In this document: positions 63,991 to 64,000 of the stretch, one piece after another
Layout of the letters: each line of letters starts with the position of its first letter
Numbering within the stretch: position 1 is the stretch's first letter
Source: Anodontia alba
Taxonomy: Eukaryota; Mollusca; Bivalvia; Lucinida; Lucinidae
DNA: 64,000 nucleotides
Reading direction: 5' to 3'
NCBI GenBank assembly: GCA_964016985.1
Contig: OZ024825.1
Location: forward strand, 5,388,056 to 5,452,055
Made by a program: the position numbers and the translations under genes
The notes under the pieces: generated by a model
What the model was told of the DNA's origin: nothing
What the model saw: the letters and a program-made list of their open reading frames with translations, nothing else
Database searches by the model: none

Positions 63991-64000
63991 ATATGTAAAT

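Overview
The window looks like non-coding DNA from a lophotrochozoan, most likely a bivalve mollusc. The reasons are: no long open reading frame on either strand; many short hairpin MITEs; several tRNA-derived SINEs with the same body; composite repeats ending in GGAC/GACA microsatellites and short hairpins, a style known from molluscan genomes; and TCAAGGTCA-rich tandem repeats. The host assignment is inference; no host gene is recognised. The best coding homology is a decayed APE-endonuclease/reverse-transcriptase (RTE-like) non-LTR element at about 12.44-13.19 kb. Nearly all short ORFs here are translations of repeats.

Layout. 1-6 kb: a ~57-bp array, then a 26-bp minisatellite interrupted by a SINE and by a 2.7-kb inverted-repeat element with a 7-bp target duplication. 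6-12.4 kb: dense MITEs, often nested, two tRNA-SINEs and a Helitron-like element. 12.4-16 kb: broken RTE fragment and a ~2.8-kb satellite of 44-bp units. 16-30 kb: MITEs, small Tigger-like elements, microsatellites and a LINE 3' tail. 30.3-32.6 kb: a 49-bp satellite. 32.7-63 kb: more of the same MITE families, six more SINE or tRNA-like copies, a deleted mariner-like element, large composite tandem-repeat elements, a 5S-rRNA-like stretch near 57.2 kb, and a second Helitron-like copy. 62.9-63.4 kb: a ~21-bp array.

Family labels used below. A: TTAA-flanked, ends CCCTTGTCCTGCTGAA, ~213 bp, piggyBac-like. B: TA-flanked, ends CCGTATTTACCCTAAGTATT. C: ends CATYACGAAAACACGCCTAT, ~280 bp. D: TTAA-associated, ends near AGCATGCTGGGTAAA. 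E: TTAA-flanked, ends CCCTTAAAGCACCAA. F: ends around CAGATAAG / CTTATCTGGAGCTA. H: TA-flanked, ends CCGTATTTGACCTAATTA. T: TA-flanked, Tigger/pogo-like. P: ends GGGCCCAGTTGTTCAAAGC. I, J, K, L, M, N: minor inverted-repeat families. S1, S2, S3: tRNA-derived SINEs. Q, R: large composite tandem-repeat elements.

The most striking pattern is modularity. At least nine element families with different ends carry one of only three long near-perfect palindromes at their centre (core I GCAAACAGTGTAGAYCCAGA, core II TTGTGGGTACTCRTTAGAA, core III GACATTTCATGYRAATTGTC). Boundaries of degraded copies are good to about 10-20 bases; those with target duplications are exact.
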